Shown one piece after another: positions 16,735 through 25,062 of a stretch of 44,771 bases of DNA (position 1 is its first letter; each line of letters begins with the position of its first letter). The translations under genes and the position numbers were made by a program. The DNA comes from CAZVIJ01 sp964626735 (lineage in GTDB: Bacteria > Patescibacteriota > Dojkabacteria > JAOAGR01). Under the pieces are notes generated by a model, which saw nothing but the letters and a program-made list of their open reading frames with translations, searched no databases and was not told the DNA's origin. The stretch spans positions 1 through 44,771 of the forward strand of contig CAZVIJ010000007.1 in NCBI GenBank assembly GCA_964626735.1, read 5' to 3'.

Positions 16735-18048
16735 ATGCCGGTTCAAGGAGGAGGTCGTGGAGAAAGAAACGTCGTTAGCGAAAGACATGCAGACGAATAT
16801 CCCGTCACGTACGTACGCTCTGGTGGAATACGTATCGATCAACTTGTTTATCTTGTTGTCCTCCTCGCTGCCGGCGGAGCATTACTGCAGTGGTACTTGT
16901 CGCAAGATGGAAAACCGAATTGTGCAGACTACTTGAGAAATTTCCAAACGCCTCCTGCCACGATGCATTGCGATCCGCCACGATACGCAACCCCAATGGC
17001 ATCTGCGGTCGCAGGCCTTCCAACGGTTCCTGCCGCTACATTTGCGTGGGGGCCAACCCAAACACCGGAACCGACGAATACTCCCGCACCTACCAATACC
17101 CCGTTGCCTACGGCTACGCCAACGCCGTTTCCCGCTTTGACAGCTGCAGACGTCATCAACAATGCCGGAATCGATGATGCCGATATAGCTCCGGTAGAAG
17201 AAAAAGTAATCGTAAGCAGCGATGTAACCGCACGTCACGGCTCGGATCCTGAAGATCGAAGCGGCGCAATCCAGCAAGTACTCGAAGGATTAACCGATCC
17301 TATAAATCAGGTATATGCAAGCATCGTAGCGAGAGACCCTCGTTTCTCGGGAGTAGATGCAACGAAGCAGTATGCAGCACAGTATTCGACGAAGGGCTTG
17401 CGCATTACGGCAGCCATGGGAAATACCTCAATGGGGCCAAACCCGCTCGGTCTTGATGTAATGATTGATACTGGCATAACCGCTTCCATTCCCGGCTTGC
17501 AAAATGTAAGCGACGGCTTGAAGCGCCCAGCATACTCCGGCCTTTATGGGTTCGACCAGGTGTTCCAAAGCGAATTGGTTGCTGCAGCAGGCAACGCAAA
17601 TAAAGTCGGCGCATTGGATAGGCTCTGCAATTCCGCTACTGGCGAGACCGACCCGAGGGATTTAGCGAAGGATAAACTAAGGCTAGAAATTGAGAATGCC
17701 GTAACCGCAGCATTGAGATCGAAAGGTATCGATCCCGGTTCGCTTGCTATTACCTATCGATATCCCGATCCGAAGCTGCTCGAACCTCAAGGCGATTGTT
17801 CGGATGCAAATGTCGCAGCGGCGACAAATGAGTTGAACTCCCATGTTTCGAATTTGCTGGCGGTCATAATCCATTGGCACGACATAGATAAATTGTGGAT
17901 CGATGAAATCGGTGGCGATTATACGTATCCTGCTATATCTGCACTTATGGTACGATCGTCCTTGGTTGAACCCGTAAATGGAGCTTATAGGAACGGTGAT
18001 ACGAGAGTAATTGTGAATCAGACCCAGAAGAGCTTCCCACCCAAATAA
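16735..18048 (+). CDS. Membrane-anchored external protein with Pro/Thr-rich stalk
   Basis: 437 residues: a short N-terminal cytoplasmic segment, one membrane helix (about 34-54), a cysteine-containing juxtamembrane part, a stalk of repeated P-T-x-T-P units (about 109-133), then a roughly 300-residue external domain. Such stalks are common in surface proteins of Chloroflexota and Microgenomates/Patescibacteria. The external domain has no family I recognise. The ATG at 16735 follows TATAAT (16721-16726) by 8 nt. An AAGGAGGAGG inside the first codons is unusual, since it would fit a GTG at 16757 in another frame (59 codons), so the exact N-terminus is less sure than the rest. It completes a cluster of three single-helix proteins. 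Confidence 0.75.
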   Translation: MPVQGGGRGERNVVSERHADEYPVTYVRSGGIRIDQLVYLVVLLAAGGALLQWYLSQDGKPNCADYLRNFQTPPATMHCDPPRYATPMASAVAGLPTVPAATFAWGPTQTPEPTNTPAPTNTPLPTATPTPFPALTAADVINNAGIDDADIAPVEEKVIVSSDVTARHGSDPEDRSGAIQQVLEGLTDPINQVYASIVARDPRFSGVDATKQYAAQYSTKGLRITAAMGNTSMGPNPLGLDVMIDTGITASIPGLQNVSDGLKRPAYSGLYGFDQVFQSELVAAAGNANKVGALDRLCNSATGETDPRDLAKDKLRLEIENAVTAALRSKGIDPGSLAITYRYPDPKLLEPQGDCSDANVAAATNELNSHVSNLLAVIIHWHDIDKLWIDEIGGDYTYPAISALMVRSSLVEPVNGAYRNGDTRVIVNQTQKSFPPK

Positions 18049-18056
18049 CCTTCGAA

Positions 18057-18740
18057 TCACCAGTCCGACTTTGTCTTCTTAGGCCTGACGGCATGCTTGA
18101 GGTACGCTACGAATGGATGCATTTTCTTGAATCCGTCCGATATAAATTGCGGCAGTTCGTTTTCCAACAAATCCAAAATCGGCTGTTCGATTTCGATTAC
18201 GAAGCTTTTCAACTTCAAATACTCGATCTCAGGGTTATCTGCCTTGTATCCGCGCGGGACGGTTTTTACCCTCTCACCGTAAATCTCTCGAAACGTTTCG
18301 CGAAACTCACGATCGTCGATGATCGCATGGAATTTTTCAGGATGCGTGTCGATCGATGCACGAACAAGCTCTAGCTTCGGCGCTGCCGGATTCCACAAGC
18401 CTCCGTCCAACCTGAGCATACCCGTTTCGTCGATGTGGAAATAATATCCCGGATCTTCCGTCTTCCTTCCGTGGTCGGAAAGTGCGGCGCTGAAATATGT
18501 TTTATACGGCGTTTTGTCTTTTGAAAATCGGATATCCCTATTGATCCGGTAAACGCATTCTTTCGCCGTCACGTGCCTGAAGTTCGGCTCGATATCGGAC
18601 ATCATGAAAAGCACCGCTTGCGTAAGCTCATAAAATTCATCGCGCAGCTTCTCGTACCGTTTGCGGTTAATGTTGAACCACTCGGCGTTGTTGTTCACCG
18701 AAAGTTCACGTAGGAACGCGGTAATTTCTTGGGGAAACAT
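18057..18740 (-). CDS. DUF2461-family protein
   Basis: 227 residues matching DUF2461 (TIGR02453-like): FPQEITAFLRELSVNNNAEWF at the start, the YEKLRDEF helix, the central INRDIRFSKDKTPYKTYFSA block, YYFHIDETGM and a GGLWNP motif. These proteins are widespread and uncharacterised. The R-D-x-R-F-S-K-D-K-x-P-Y signature is nearly invariant. The ATG at 18740 is chosen because a full promoter, TTGAAA-N17-GATAAT, ends exactly 7 nt before it; the longer TTG-start version would begin in the -35 box. Only 8 nt separate its stop from the stop of the convergent upstream gene. Confidence 0.9.
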   Translation of the reverse strand: MFPQEITAFLRELSVNNNAEWFNINRKRYEKLRDEFYELTQAVLFMMSDIEPNFRHVTAKECVYRINRDIRFSKDKTPYKTYFSAALSDHGRKTEDPGYYFHIDETGMLRLDGGLWNPAAPKLELVRASIDTHPEKFHAIIDDREFRETFREIYGERVKTVPRGYKADNPEIEYLKLKSFVIEIEQPILDLLENELPQFISDGFKKMHPFVAYLKHAVRPKKTKSDW

Positions 18741-18747
18741 GGGTTCG

Positions 18748-18776
18748 ATTATCGGGGATGAATGGGGAAATTTCAA
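18748..18776 (-). promoter_or_regulatory. Complete leaderless promoter TTGAAA-N17-GATAAT
   Basis: On the minus strand, TTGAAA (18776-18771), a 17-bp spacer, GATAAT (18753-18748), then 7 nt to the ATG at 18740. The -35 box directly touches the edge of the minisatellite at 18777. Confidence 0.7.
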
Positions 18777-18875
18777 TTTGGTTAGGCTGGTTTGGCTGGT
18801 TATGCTGGTTAAGCTGGTTAAGCTAGTTATGCTGGTTAAGCTGGTTAAGCTAGTTATGCTGGTTAAGCTGGTTGG
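18777..18875 (+). repeat. 9-bp minisatellite with a 27-bp higher-order unit
   Basis: Eleven tandem 9-bp units of the type GCTGGTTAA, the first two and the last diverged. Variants follow an order of two GCTGGTTAA then one GCTAGTTAT, giving an exact 27-bp duplication (18804-18830 and 18831-18857). One strand is rich in G and T. It lies between two divergent leaderless promoters and is not part of a convincing gene, although one frame is open. Confidence 0.92.
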
Positions 18876-18885
18876 TTGGTGAGTT

Positions 18886-18917
18886 GGGTTGGGGGGGTGA
18901 TTTACTTGGGGTTGGGG
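18886..18917 (+). other. G-rich tract with quadruplex-forming potential
   Basis: Four G-runs on the plus strand: 3 G (18886-18888), 7 G (18891-18897), 4 G (18908-18911) and 4 G (18914-18917), with loops of 2, 10 and 2 nt. It occupies the -35 area of the promoter whose -10 box TAGAAT is at 18924-18929. Confidence 0.55.
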
Positions 18918-18937
18918 TGTGTATAGAATAGGTTTAT

Positions 18938-19957
18938 ATGCCAGATCGTAAACTTTGGGCAGAGCTTGTTGATATCGCTCGGTGGGCTGCTTCGCCGCAT
19001 AATGTACAGCCGTGGAAGGTCAGGGTCGTCGACGAGTACGAAGCAGATTTGCTGTACGATCCGGAACGCCTGCTTAGGGTTACCGATCCGACCGGCCGAT
19101 TCACGGTCCTCGGTTTCGGCTACTTTATCGAAACGCTCGGTATCGCGGCGCGCAATCGGGGGTTCGATATTTTGGTCGACTATGTCGTGGATCATTTGGA
19201 TTACTCCGCGCATGGCCTACAATTGTTTGCAAAGCTCAGGCTCGCGAAGGTCGAACATATAACCGAGCAGTTTACCGATGAACAAATCCTCGCTCGAAGA
19301 ACAAATCGGAGAAAGTACAATGGTAAGAAAATTCCCGACTCGGTGTTTGACGAGCTTAAGCAAACCGCCAAAAGTTTTTCCAACAGCTTCGAGTACAGTG
19401 AAGACCCGATGGTGATTTCATTCTTTCAGGAGCTGAACCGTGACACGCTCTTTTATGATCTTTCCGATGAGGCGACGCGACAAGAGCTTGCAGGCTGGCT
19501 TAGAACCCGAACGAATCAAGCTAAGCTGAAGAAAGACGGATTGTGGTCGAAGTGCTTCCACTTCCCCGGATGGCTTATGCGGCTGTTTTTTTACCACCAT
19601 TGGATCGTGAATCTCCCGATCATCAAGCAGATAATCGGCAAGGTCTATTACGACTCTACCGGAGGGGCAAGTGCGGCAGGCTGGATCATCGGGAGGTTCG
19701 AAACGTTCGACGAGCAGATAGAGGCGGGAAGAATGCTCTGCAGGTTTTGGCTTGTCTTGGCTAAGCACGGTGTGGCAAATCATCCGTACGGTTCAGTCGT
19801 AACGAATAAGCAAGCAAATCAAATTATGAAGCGGCACATACCTGTCGACCAAACGAAAGGGGATATTTGGCTGCTGTTCAGGCTCGGCTATGCTGAAGAG
19901 CCGCCCAGGAGCTTGCGGCTGCGGACAGATGATATACTGATCAAACCAAGCAAATGA
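18938..19957 (+). CDS. Nitroreductase-family flavoprotein (Acg-like) with a possible flavinylation motif
   Basis: 339 residues of the nitroreductase-like superfamily, long form. The N-terminal FMN-site block is ARWAASPHNVQPW (14-26), the second conserved block RRTNRRKY (120-127), and the C-terminal block FRLGYAEEPPRSLR (314-327). A hydrophobic insertion lies at about 207-236. Residues 239-245 read DSTGGAS, which fits the ApbE target pattern D-x-x-S/T/G-G-A-S/T used for covalent FMN attachment in NqrB/C and fumarate reductases. A cytoplasmic ApbE is encoded two genes downstream. Whether this loop is accessible is unknown. TAGAAT ends 8 nt before the ATG (leaderless). It overlaps the next gene by 4 nt (ATGA). 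Confidence 0.82.
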   Translation: MPDRKLWAELVDIARWAASPHNVQPWKVRVVDEYEADLLYDPERLLRVTDPTGRFTVLGFGYFIETLGIAARNRGFDILVDYVVDHLDYSAHGLQLFAKLRLAKVEHITEQFTDEQILARRTNRRKYNGKKIPDSVFDELKQTAKSFSNSFEYSEDPMVISFFQELNRDTLFYDLSDEATRQELAGWLRTRTNQAKLKKDGLWSKCFHFPGWLMRLFFYHHWIVNLPIIKQIIGKVYYDSTGGASAAGWIIGRFETFDEQIEAGRMLCRFWLVLAKHGVANHPYGSVVTNKQANQIMKRHIPVDQTKGDIWLLFRLGYAEEPPRSLRLRTDDILIKPSK

Positions 19958-21462
19958 ATAAAGTAATCGTTTTGGTTTTGGTCAAGGTACTTTCCGTTAT
20001 CGGAAAGCTCAGCATCACATCAAGACAAACCTACAGCGTACTCATGCTTCCCGGAATGGAGCGATTCCGATGGTGGGTGAGCCAGGCGAAAGTATGGGCC
20101 GTGTACCGAAAGGCTTCAAAATTGGTTCCGGCATATCGCGATTTCTTACAGAAGAACGGAAACTCCCGCATGCAATTCAGACGGTTTACGCCGATAATTG
20201 CCTCAATTCCCGTAACGGACAAGGAATCGTACATAAAGAAGTATACCGTCGAGGAAAAGTGTGTTGATGGCAAGATCCCTGAACGAGGGGCGGTAATCGA
20301 CGAATCGTCGGGAAGCACCGGAATCCCCAATAATTGGGTTCGAGGGCCTGAAGAGCGTAAAGAAGTACGCAAAGTGCTTCAATATACCTTCCAGCTTGCT
20401 ATCGGGAAAAAGCCCGTTTTCGTCATCAACGCCTTCGCGCTCGGACCGTGGGCGACGGGTATGAATGTATCGATGTCAATAGTTGATATCGCAATCCTCA
20501 AATCGACCGGTCCCGATATTTCGAAAATCATCAATACACTCAAGCTGTTCGGAACGAAATACAAGTACGTGATCATGGGATACCCGCCTTTTCTCAAGAC
20601 ACTTGTCGATTCTGCAACCGATATTGATTGGGCATCGCTCGACATAACCGTTATTTTCGGCGGCGAGGGAGTGAGCGAAGGGCTGCGGGATTATCTCTTG
20701 CAATACTTCAAGGCTGTCTACGGCTCATATGGAGCCTCCGACCTGGAAATCAATTTAGCTGCTGAGAACGACTTCACCATTGCCCTCCGCCGGCAGATCG
20801 AGAGAAATCCTGAACTCAGGAAGCGACTAACCAAAACGGAATACGGTGTCCTGCCCATGATATTCCAATACTCTCCGTACGACAGCTATATGGAGACTAA
20901 CGAGCACGGCGAGCTGCTTATATCGCTATGCCGCAAGGCATCGGTGTCACCGCGTCTTCGCTACAATATCCACGACCTCGGGCATGTGCTCAGAATCCCG
21001 GATCTCGAAGCCGTCATTCGCGAGCTTGGCGTTGACGGACTTCCCAAGCCGCGCGTCGACCTTCCGCTTTTATTCTATTACGGCAGATCCGATCAAGCCG
21101 TCGCATACTATGGATGCAAAATTACGCCGGGTAATGTTTCCGATGTGCTGTTTTCCGACAAGCGGTTGGCGTCTATAGTCAATTCGTTTGCGCTTATAAC
21201 CGAAGAAGATCGCGTTTCGAATAAGCTGCTGACGTTCGCTTTCGAGCTGGGGCAAGATAAACGTGAGCCTTCGGCCGATGAGGAGTCGCGTATCAAAGAG
21301 GTATTCTTTGCGAAGCTCTGCGAACTGAATCAAGATTTCCGCGAGTCATACCGCATGGTGAGGGAAGATCTTAAGCCGTCAATCGTATACCATGCATTCG
21401 GCAGCGGACCATTCGCAAAAAACGATATACGTATCAAGAAGCACTACATACAACAATCATGA
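19954..21462 (+). CDS. PaaK-like AMP-forming adenylating enzyme (phenylacetate-CoA ligase family)
   Basis: 502 residues resembling COG1541 (phenylacetate-CoA ligase, coenzyme F390 synthetase). The ATP-binding loop is SSGSTGIP (the family SGTTG-x-P), then the FGGEGVS block and the YGSYGASDLE motif corresponding to A5. A hydrophobic N-terminus (VIVLVLVKVLSVIG) may associate with the membrane. These enzymes activate a carboxylate as an acyl-AMP and pass it to CoA or another acceptor. The substrate is unknown. It sits between the nitroreductase-like and ApbE genes with 4-nt overlaps on both sides, so the three are translationally coupled and probably act on one product or cofactor. Confidence 0.82.
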   Translation: MNKVIVLVLVKVLSVIGKLSITSRQTYSVLMLPGMERFRWWVSQAKVWAVYRKASKLVPAYRDFLQKNGNSRMQFRRFTPIIASIPVTDKESYIKKYTVEEKCVDGKIPERGAVIDESSGSTGIPNNWVRGPEERKEVRKVLQYTFQLAIGKKPVFVINAFALGPWATGMNVSMSIVDIAILKSTGPDISKIINTLKLFGTKYKYVIMGYPPFLKTLVDSATDIDWASLDITVIFGGEGVSEGLRDYLLQYFKAVYGSYGASDLEINLAAENDFTIALRRQIERNPELRKRLTKTEYGVLPMIFQYSPYDSYMETNEHGELLISLCRKASVSPRLRYNIHDLGHVLRIPDLEAVIRELGVDGLPKPRVDLPLLFYYGRSDQAVAYYGCKITPGNVSDVLFSDKRLASIVNSFALITEEDRVSNKLLTFAFELGQDKREPSADEESRIKEVFFAKLCELNQDFRESYRMVREDLKPSIVYHAFGSGPFAKNDIRIKKHYIQQS

Positions 21463-22346
21463 TCGAAACATTCGAATTGGAGGGAATCGGGACACATTGG
21501 TGGTTTACCGTGTACGATCTTTCGCAGGAGCAAGTAGGGGAAGTAAAAAAAGAAACCGAAAGCTTATTGGTCGATTTCGAGCGAGCCTATTCCCGATTCA
21601 AGGCTGAGAGCCTAATCGGCATATTGAATACAACCAAATCACTCGAACATTTCCCGCGCGAATTGTATGACATGCTTTACTTATGCGAAGAGCTGAAGAA
21701 GGTGAGCGACGGGAACTTTACTGCGCTGAGCGGACTGATGCAAGAAAACAATGGGTACGACGCAGGCTACTCGTTTGAAAGCAAAGGTTTGCCGATTGCA
21801 AGAAATCCCTCGTTTACCACGCTTACGATGGACCGCATCGAAATACCCGATAACGCGAAGGTTGACTTGGGGGGGATCGGTAAAGGTTGGCTTATTGAGA
21901 AATTCAAGCTCTTGTTCCTATCGAAAGGGGTGCAGCATTATGTCATCAATGGCGGCGGAGATATGCAAATTCGTACCGAACTTCCGGAAACGCTTTACTT
22001 GGAAAACCCGTTTAGCATGGACGAGGCAATCGGTGAAATTCAAATACATGAAGGAGCCATTGCATGTTCTTCTCCCAGCAAGCGTAATTGGAAAGATAAA
22101 AAAACGGGTACGCTCAAGCACCATCTGATTAGTGGACATACGGGGGAATCCGTATCGGAAAAAGCCGCAGTCTTCACCAGCGCTGCGAGCGCCGTTTTGG
22201 CAGACCTCGCAAGCACGGCAATGTTCGTATCTCCCATCGACGTGGCGCCGAAGATTGCTGAATTCCTCGAATGCCACTACCTGATCGTTTTTGCGGATGG
22301 AACATTCGTCAGAAGCGAGGGTTATCCGGGCGTGCTGTATACTTAA
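21459..22346 (+). CDS. apbE: ApbE-type FAD:protein FMN transferase, cytoplasmic form
   Basis: 295 residues. ApbE moves FMN from FAD onto a Ser/Thr of a target protein through a phosphodiester bond, using Mg2+. Diagnostic elements are present: DLGGIGKGW (136-144), the FAD/metal loop NGGGDM (164-169), HHLISGHTG (221-229) and the metal-binding ADLASTA (248-254). There is no signal peptide or lipobox, unlike the usual exported enzyme, so it should work inside the cell, as described for the Klebsiella enzyme that flavinylates a cytoplasmic fumarate reductase. The start overlaps the PaaK-like stop by 4 nt. The nitroreductase-like protein of the same operon is the obvious candidate target. Confidence 0.92.
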   Translation: MIETFELEGIGTHWWFTVYDLSQEQVGEVKKETESLLVDFERAYSRFKAESLIGILNTTKSLEHFPRELYDMLYLCEELKKVSDGNFTALSGLMQENNGYDAGYSFESKGLPIARNPSFTTLTMDRIEIPDNAKVDLGGIGKGWLIEKFKLLFLSKGVQHYVINGGGDMQIRTELPETLYLENPFSMDEAIGEIQIHEGAIACSSPSKRNWKDKKTGTLKHHLISGHTGESVSEKAAVFTSAASAVLADLASTAMFVSPIDVAPKIAEFLECHYLIVFADGTFVRSEGYPGVLYT

Positions 22347-22348
22347 TC

Positions 22349-23392
22349 GTGAAATATTGGTGCATTACAACCAGAGGCATCGAGGATATATCGAAGTCAG
22401 AAATCTCAAGTGCGTTTGAAGCCAGCAGCGTATTGGAAGTCTCGTACCGGAAAATCGTACTGGAAAGCGATGCCGCGTTTGAAGATGTAACCAGCTTACG
22501 ATCAATCGAGGATGCTTTTATGTACGTCGGCGAAGTAACGCAGATTGGGCATACGAAACAAGATCTCCACAAGCTTACTGATTCGATTCTCGCCATGAAT
22601 TTCAGCGACAGTCTTACTAGTATACGGTCCCATCGCTCTCCACGTTCGTTTTCCATATCGGCAAGTTCGGTCGGGAAACGGAACTTTTCCATGCCCCAAC
22701 TGAAAGACGCGCTACGAATACCGTTGGCGCGCAAGCTCGGTATGCCGTTTGAAGACGTATTGCATGAGGACTTTGACATACGGATTTTTCTCGAGCATAA
22801 ACGTGCGCTGATTGGAGTACGATTATCGACCCATCCATTACACCGACGAGCGTATAAAACCGAGACGACGCCCGGCTCCCTCAAGCCCAATATCGCTTAC
22901 GCCCTGTGCTTTCTTGCGGAAATCGAGGAAAATACGGTACTCCTCGATCCGTTATGCGGCAGCGGTACAATTATCGCTGAAAGTTTATCGTTCCAGCCTC
23001 AAGAAATATACGCCAACGACATCGACCCTCTGGCAATCACAATAGCCAGGGAGAATGCGGATTCTTTAAACAGCGGTAAGAAAATACCTATCCGCTGGTC
23101 TATCGGTGATGCTAGAAATCTACCGCTTGATGACAATACCGTTGGTGCCATCGTTACCAATTTGCCGTTCGGAAAGCAGGTAGCGGTAGGAGATATCGAA
23201 CGTTTATACGAGGAAGCGCTGCGTGAACTCGCACGAGTTGCCAAGCGGAATTCCCGTATCGTGCTTTTGACGACGCAAGATAGCGCTATGCAAAACGCGA
23301 TAGAGAAATGTATGGGCCTTTCGTGTGCAGCAGTACGAGAAATTAGCCTCCATGGAGAGATCGCAAAAATGTACAAGCTCATCAAGCTTTGA
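22349..23392 (+). CDS. THUMP-domain RNA N2-guanosine methyltransferase
   Basis: 347 residues. The N-terminal 155 residues form a ferredoxin-like plus THUMP RNA-binding region; PLHRRAY (163-169) and TTPGSLKP (173-180) mark the junction typical of the RlmL/Trm14/TrmN group. The SAM-binding motif I is LLDPLCGSGT (198-207), and the catalytic N-P-P-Y-type motif is NLPFG (271-275). It probably methylates the N2 of a guanosine in tRNA or rRNA; the target is not predictable. GTG at 22349 starts 2 nt after the apbE stop (also TATACT 5 nt upstream), so it is in the operon though unrelated in function. The 3' end overlaps the convergent ACT-domain gene by 11 nt. Confidence 0.88.
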   Translation: MKYWCITTRGIEDISKSEISSAFEASSVLEVSYRKIVLESDAAFEDVTSLRSIEDAFMYVGEVTQIGHTKQDLHKLTDSILAMNFSDSLTSIRSHRSPRSFSISASSVGKRNFSMPQLKDALRIPLARKLGMPFEDVLHEDFDIRIFLEHKRALIGVRLSTHPLHRRAYKTETTPGSLKPNIAYALCFLAEIEENTVLLDPLCGSGTIIAESLSFQPQEIYANDIDPLAITIARENADSLNSGKKIPIRWSIGDARNLPLDDNTVGAIVTNLPFGKQVAVGDIERLYEEALRELARVAKRNSRIVLLTTQDSAMQNAIEKCMGLSCAAVREISLHGEIAKMYKLIKL

Positions 23393-24026
23393 GGAATTGC
23401 TTGAAGGTATCGAGCGCATCATTCAAACGACTACTCTCGATGATAAAGGAAACTTCAGTTAGATTGGAGACAATCTGCAGCAAATTAATACGCTTTACCG
23501 CCATCGAGCTAACGAAACTGTACAAGACATTCGGCACTACGATGTATTTTTCATCAAACATGACCGTTACGGAAACGGCATTTTCGAACTTCGCTTTTGG
23601 TTCTACCGGCATAGATTGTACGATCTTAGCGACGCCTTCACTCGGCCCAACAATCGTGACTTCAGCCATACCCTCGGAGATTACAAAAAAGTCCTTATCG
23701 CGACGTTCGAAATTTAGGTTTTTTGAAAGCTCCTGCAAGATGGAAGCCGTTTTTTCATACGTAACTGCAGCAAGATCCGATTTGACGCTGAGGCCTTCGA
23801 TCGTTACCTCAGGCCGTAATGAAGGAATATCTTCGATCTTAGATTTAAGCCGGGAGAGCGCTATCACAATCGATCCGAGCTTAACCTGCTTTTTGCACTG
23901 GCTTTCTACCTGAGATTGAATTTTTGATGCATACGCTCGTAGATTCAACGTATTGTTCTTGAGGGTTTCCAAATGAGCGTGGTCAGAAAGTAAGATAGAA
24001 TATGTTATATCAGATACTTTATTCAC
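23382..24026 (-). CDS. ACT-domain-like protein, C-terminal regulatory module
   Basis: 214 residues. The N-terminal 75 residues are helical (coiled-coil-like QSQVESQCKKQVKLGSIVIALSRL), resembling the wHTH-plus-linker of small ACT proteins. The C-terminal part (about 135-214) has the beta-alpha-beta-beta-alpha-beta pattern of an ACT domain: VSVTVMFDEKYIVVPNVLYSFVSSM, INLLQIVSNLTEVSFII, LNDALDTFKQFL. Such domains bind amino acids in aspartokinases and regulators. No kinase domain is present. The GTG start at 24026 follows TATAAT by 7 nt (leaderless GTG) with a TTGTAA box 18 nt further up. Confidence 0.68.
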   Translation of the reverse strand: MNKVSDITYSILLSDHAHLETLKNNTLNLRAYASKIQSQVESQCKKQVKLGSIVIALSRLKSKIEDIPSLRPEVTIEGLSVKSDLAAVTYEKTASILQELSKNLNFERRDKDFFVISEGMAEVTIVGPSEGVAKIVQSMPVEPKAKFENAVSVTVMFDEKYIVVPNVLYSFVSSMAVKRINLLQIVSNLTEVSFIIESSRLNDALDTFKQFLKA

Positions 24027-24033
24027 TGTTGCA

Positions 24034-24039
24034 ATTATA
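24034..24039 (-). promoter_or_regulatory. Consensus -10 box of a leaderless GTG-start gene
   Basis: TATAAT on the minus strand, 7 nt before GTG at 24026, with TTGTAA 18 bp upstream as a -35 box. It helps to fix the unusual GTG start. Confidence 0.6.
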
Positions 24040-24112
24040 ACATGCGGTATCTAAATGTTACAAATATGTAAATATTGTACAGATTTGCCTCGATTTGGTT
24101 TACTATGCCGTT

Positions 24113-24847
24113 ATGGAACAAACAAAGCTATTGTATTTGGAGGATACCTATCTATTCGAGGCTCCTGCGACAATATTGGGTATACGTCACAATGGAGACG
24201 GCCGAATGTATATACTGCTTAACCAAAGCAACTTTTATCCACAGGGAGGCGGGCAGCCCTACGATCTCGGGGTTATTTCAACAGATGGCGGGAGTTTCGC
24301 TGTCGAAGAAGTTCGCTTTCAGGACGGGTATACCTGCCACTATGGTTCGTTCACTACGGACACCATACCGGAAGGAACGCCGGTAACTGCTAAAATCGAT
24401 AAAAACCGTAGACTTCTCAATGCTCGGCTCCATAGTGCCGGGCACTTGCTTGATTTCGTTTACCAAGAGCTTGAGGGAACGCTAAAACCTCTAAAAGGAT
24501 TTCATTTCCCTGAAGGGCCATACGTCGAATACGTGGGCGAATACCAGGGAAATGGCGAAGCATTGATTCAAGAAATTACAAGAAAAATGAACGAATATAT
24601 TGCTCTCGGATTCGAAGTCAGAAGCGAAATTGTCGCTTCCCTCGATGAGCTCAAGGAGAAGGCGTATTTTATACCTGGCGAAATCCCGTCCAACAAACCG
24701 ATCCGCGTAGTAACCGTTTTTGGCGATAAGGGAATTCCGTGCGGAGGGACGCATGTCAAGAATATTTCTGAAATTGGTAATGTCCGCGTCACAAAAATTA
24801 AAACCAAAGGCGGCAACACAAAGTTCAGCTATGTGCTCGAAGATTGA
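24113..24847 (+). CDS. alaX: AlaX-type alanyl-tRNA editing hydrolase
   Basis: 244 residues: the free-standing form of the AlaRS editing domain, which removes wrongly attached Ser or Gly from tRNA-Ala. The N-terminal beta-barrel includes FYPQGGGQPYD (41-51). The zinc site comprises HSAGH (107-111) and C210-x3-H214 in PCGGTHV. All four metal ligands are present. The length fits AlaX-M, with an N-terminal barrel and no C-Ala or synthetase domain. ATG at 24113 (MEQTKLL) is chosen because TACTAT ends 6 nt upstream. It is divergent from the ACT-like gene. The 215 nt after it contain no gene or RNA that I can support. Confidence 0.92.
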   Translation: MEQTKLLYLEDTYLFEAPATILGIRHNGDGRMYILLNQSNFYPQGGGQPYDLGVISTDGGSFAVEEVRFQDGYTCHYGSFTTDTIPEGTPVTAKIDKNRRLLNARLHSAGHLLDFVYQELEGTLKPLKGFHFPEGPYVEYVGEYQGNGEALIQEITRKMNEYIALGFEVRSEIVASLDELKEKAYFIPGEIPSNKPIRVVTVFGDKGIPCGGTHVKNISEIGNVRVTKIKTKGGNTKFSYVLED

Positions 24848-25062
24848 CATTCAGTAAAAATTTCATTTGCGTTTCATCGGAACTTTCTATACTTCTATTA
24901 CTGATATCTGTTGGATATGTAAGTAGCTCAAAAATGTATATATGATTAACCGTTTTCGATAAAGAAGCCTTTCTTGATGACCCGAGCTGCTGTGTTTACT
25001 CTCATCCATACATGTCCAACCGGATATCATCTTTTGGCATGGTATAATCCCCTCATTTAGGG

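Noticed and set aside
16757..16936. GTG-start frame of 59 codons preceded by AAGGAGGAGG, with a hydrophobic segment
   Set aside because: Shine-Dalgarno spacing is too short and the overlapping frame has the larger domain. It is retained only as doubt about the N-terminus of the 437-residue protein.
18777..18875. Possible CRISPR array
   Set aside because: The 9-bp units are directly adjacent, with no unique spacers between them.
24848..25062. tRNA, riboswitch or small RNA in the 215-nt gap
   Set aside because: No cloverleaf, GTTC-type loop or riboswitch-like core could be seen; only the TATAAT promoter for the next gene.
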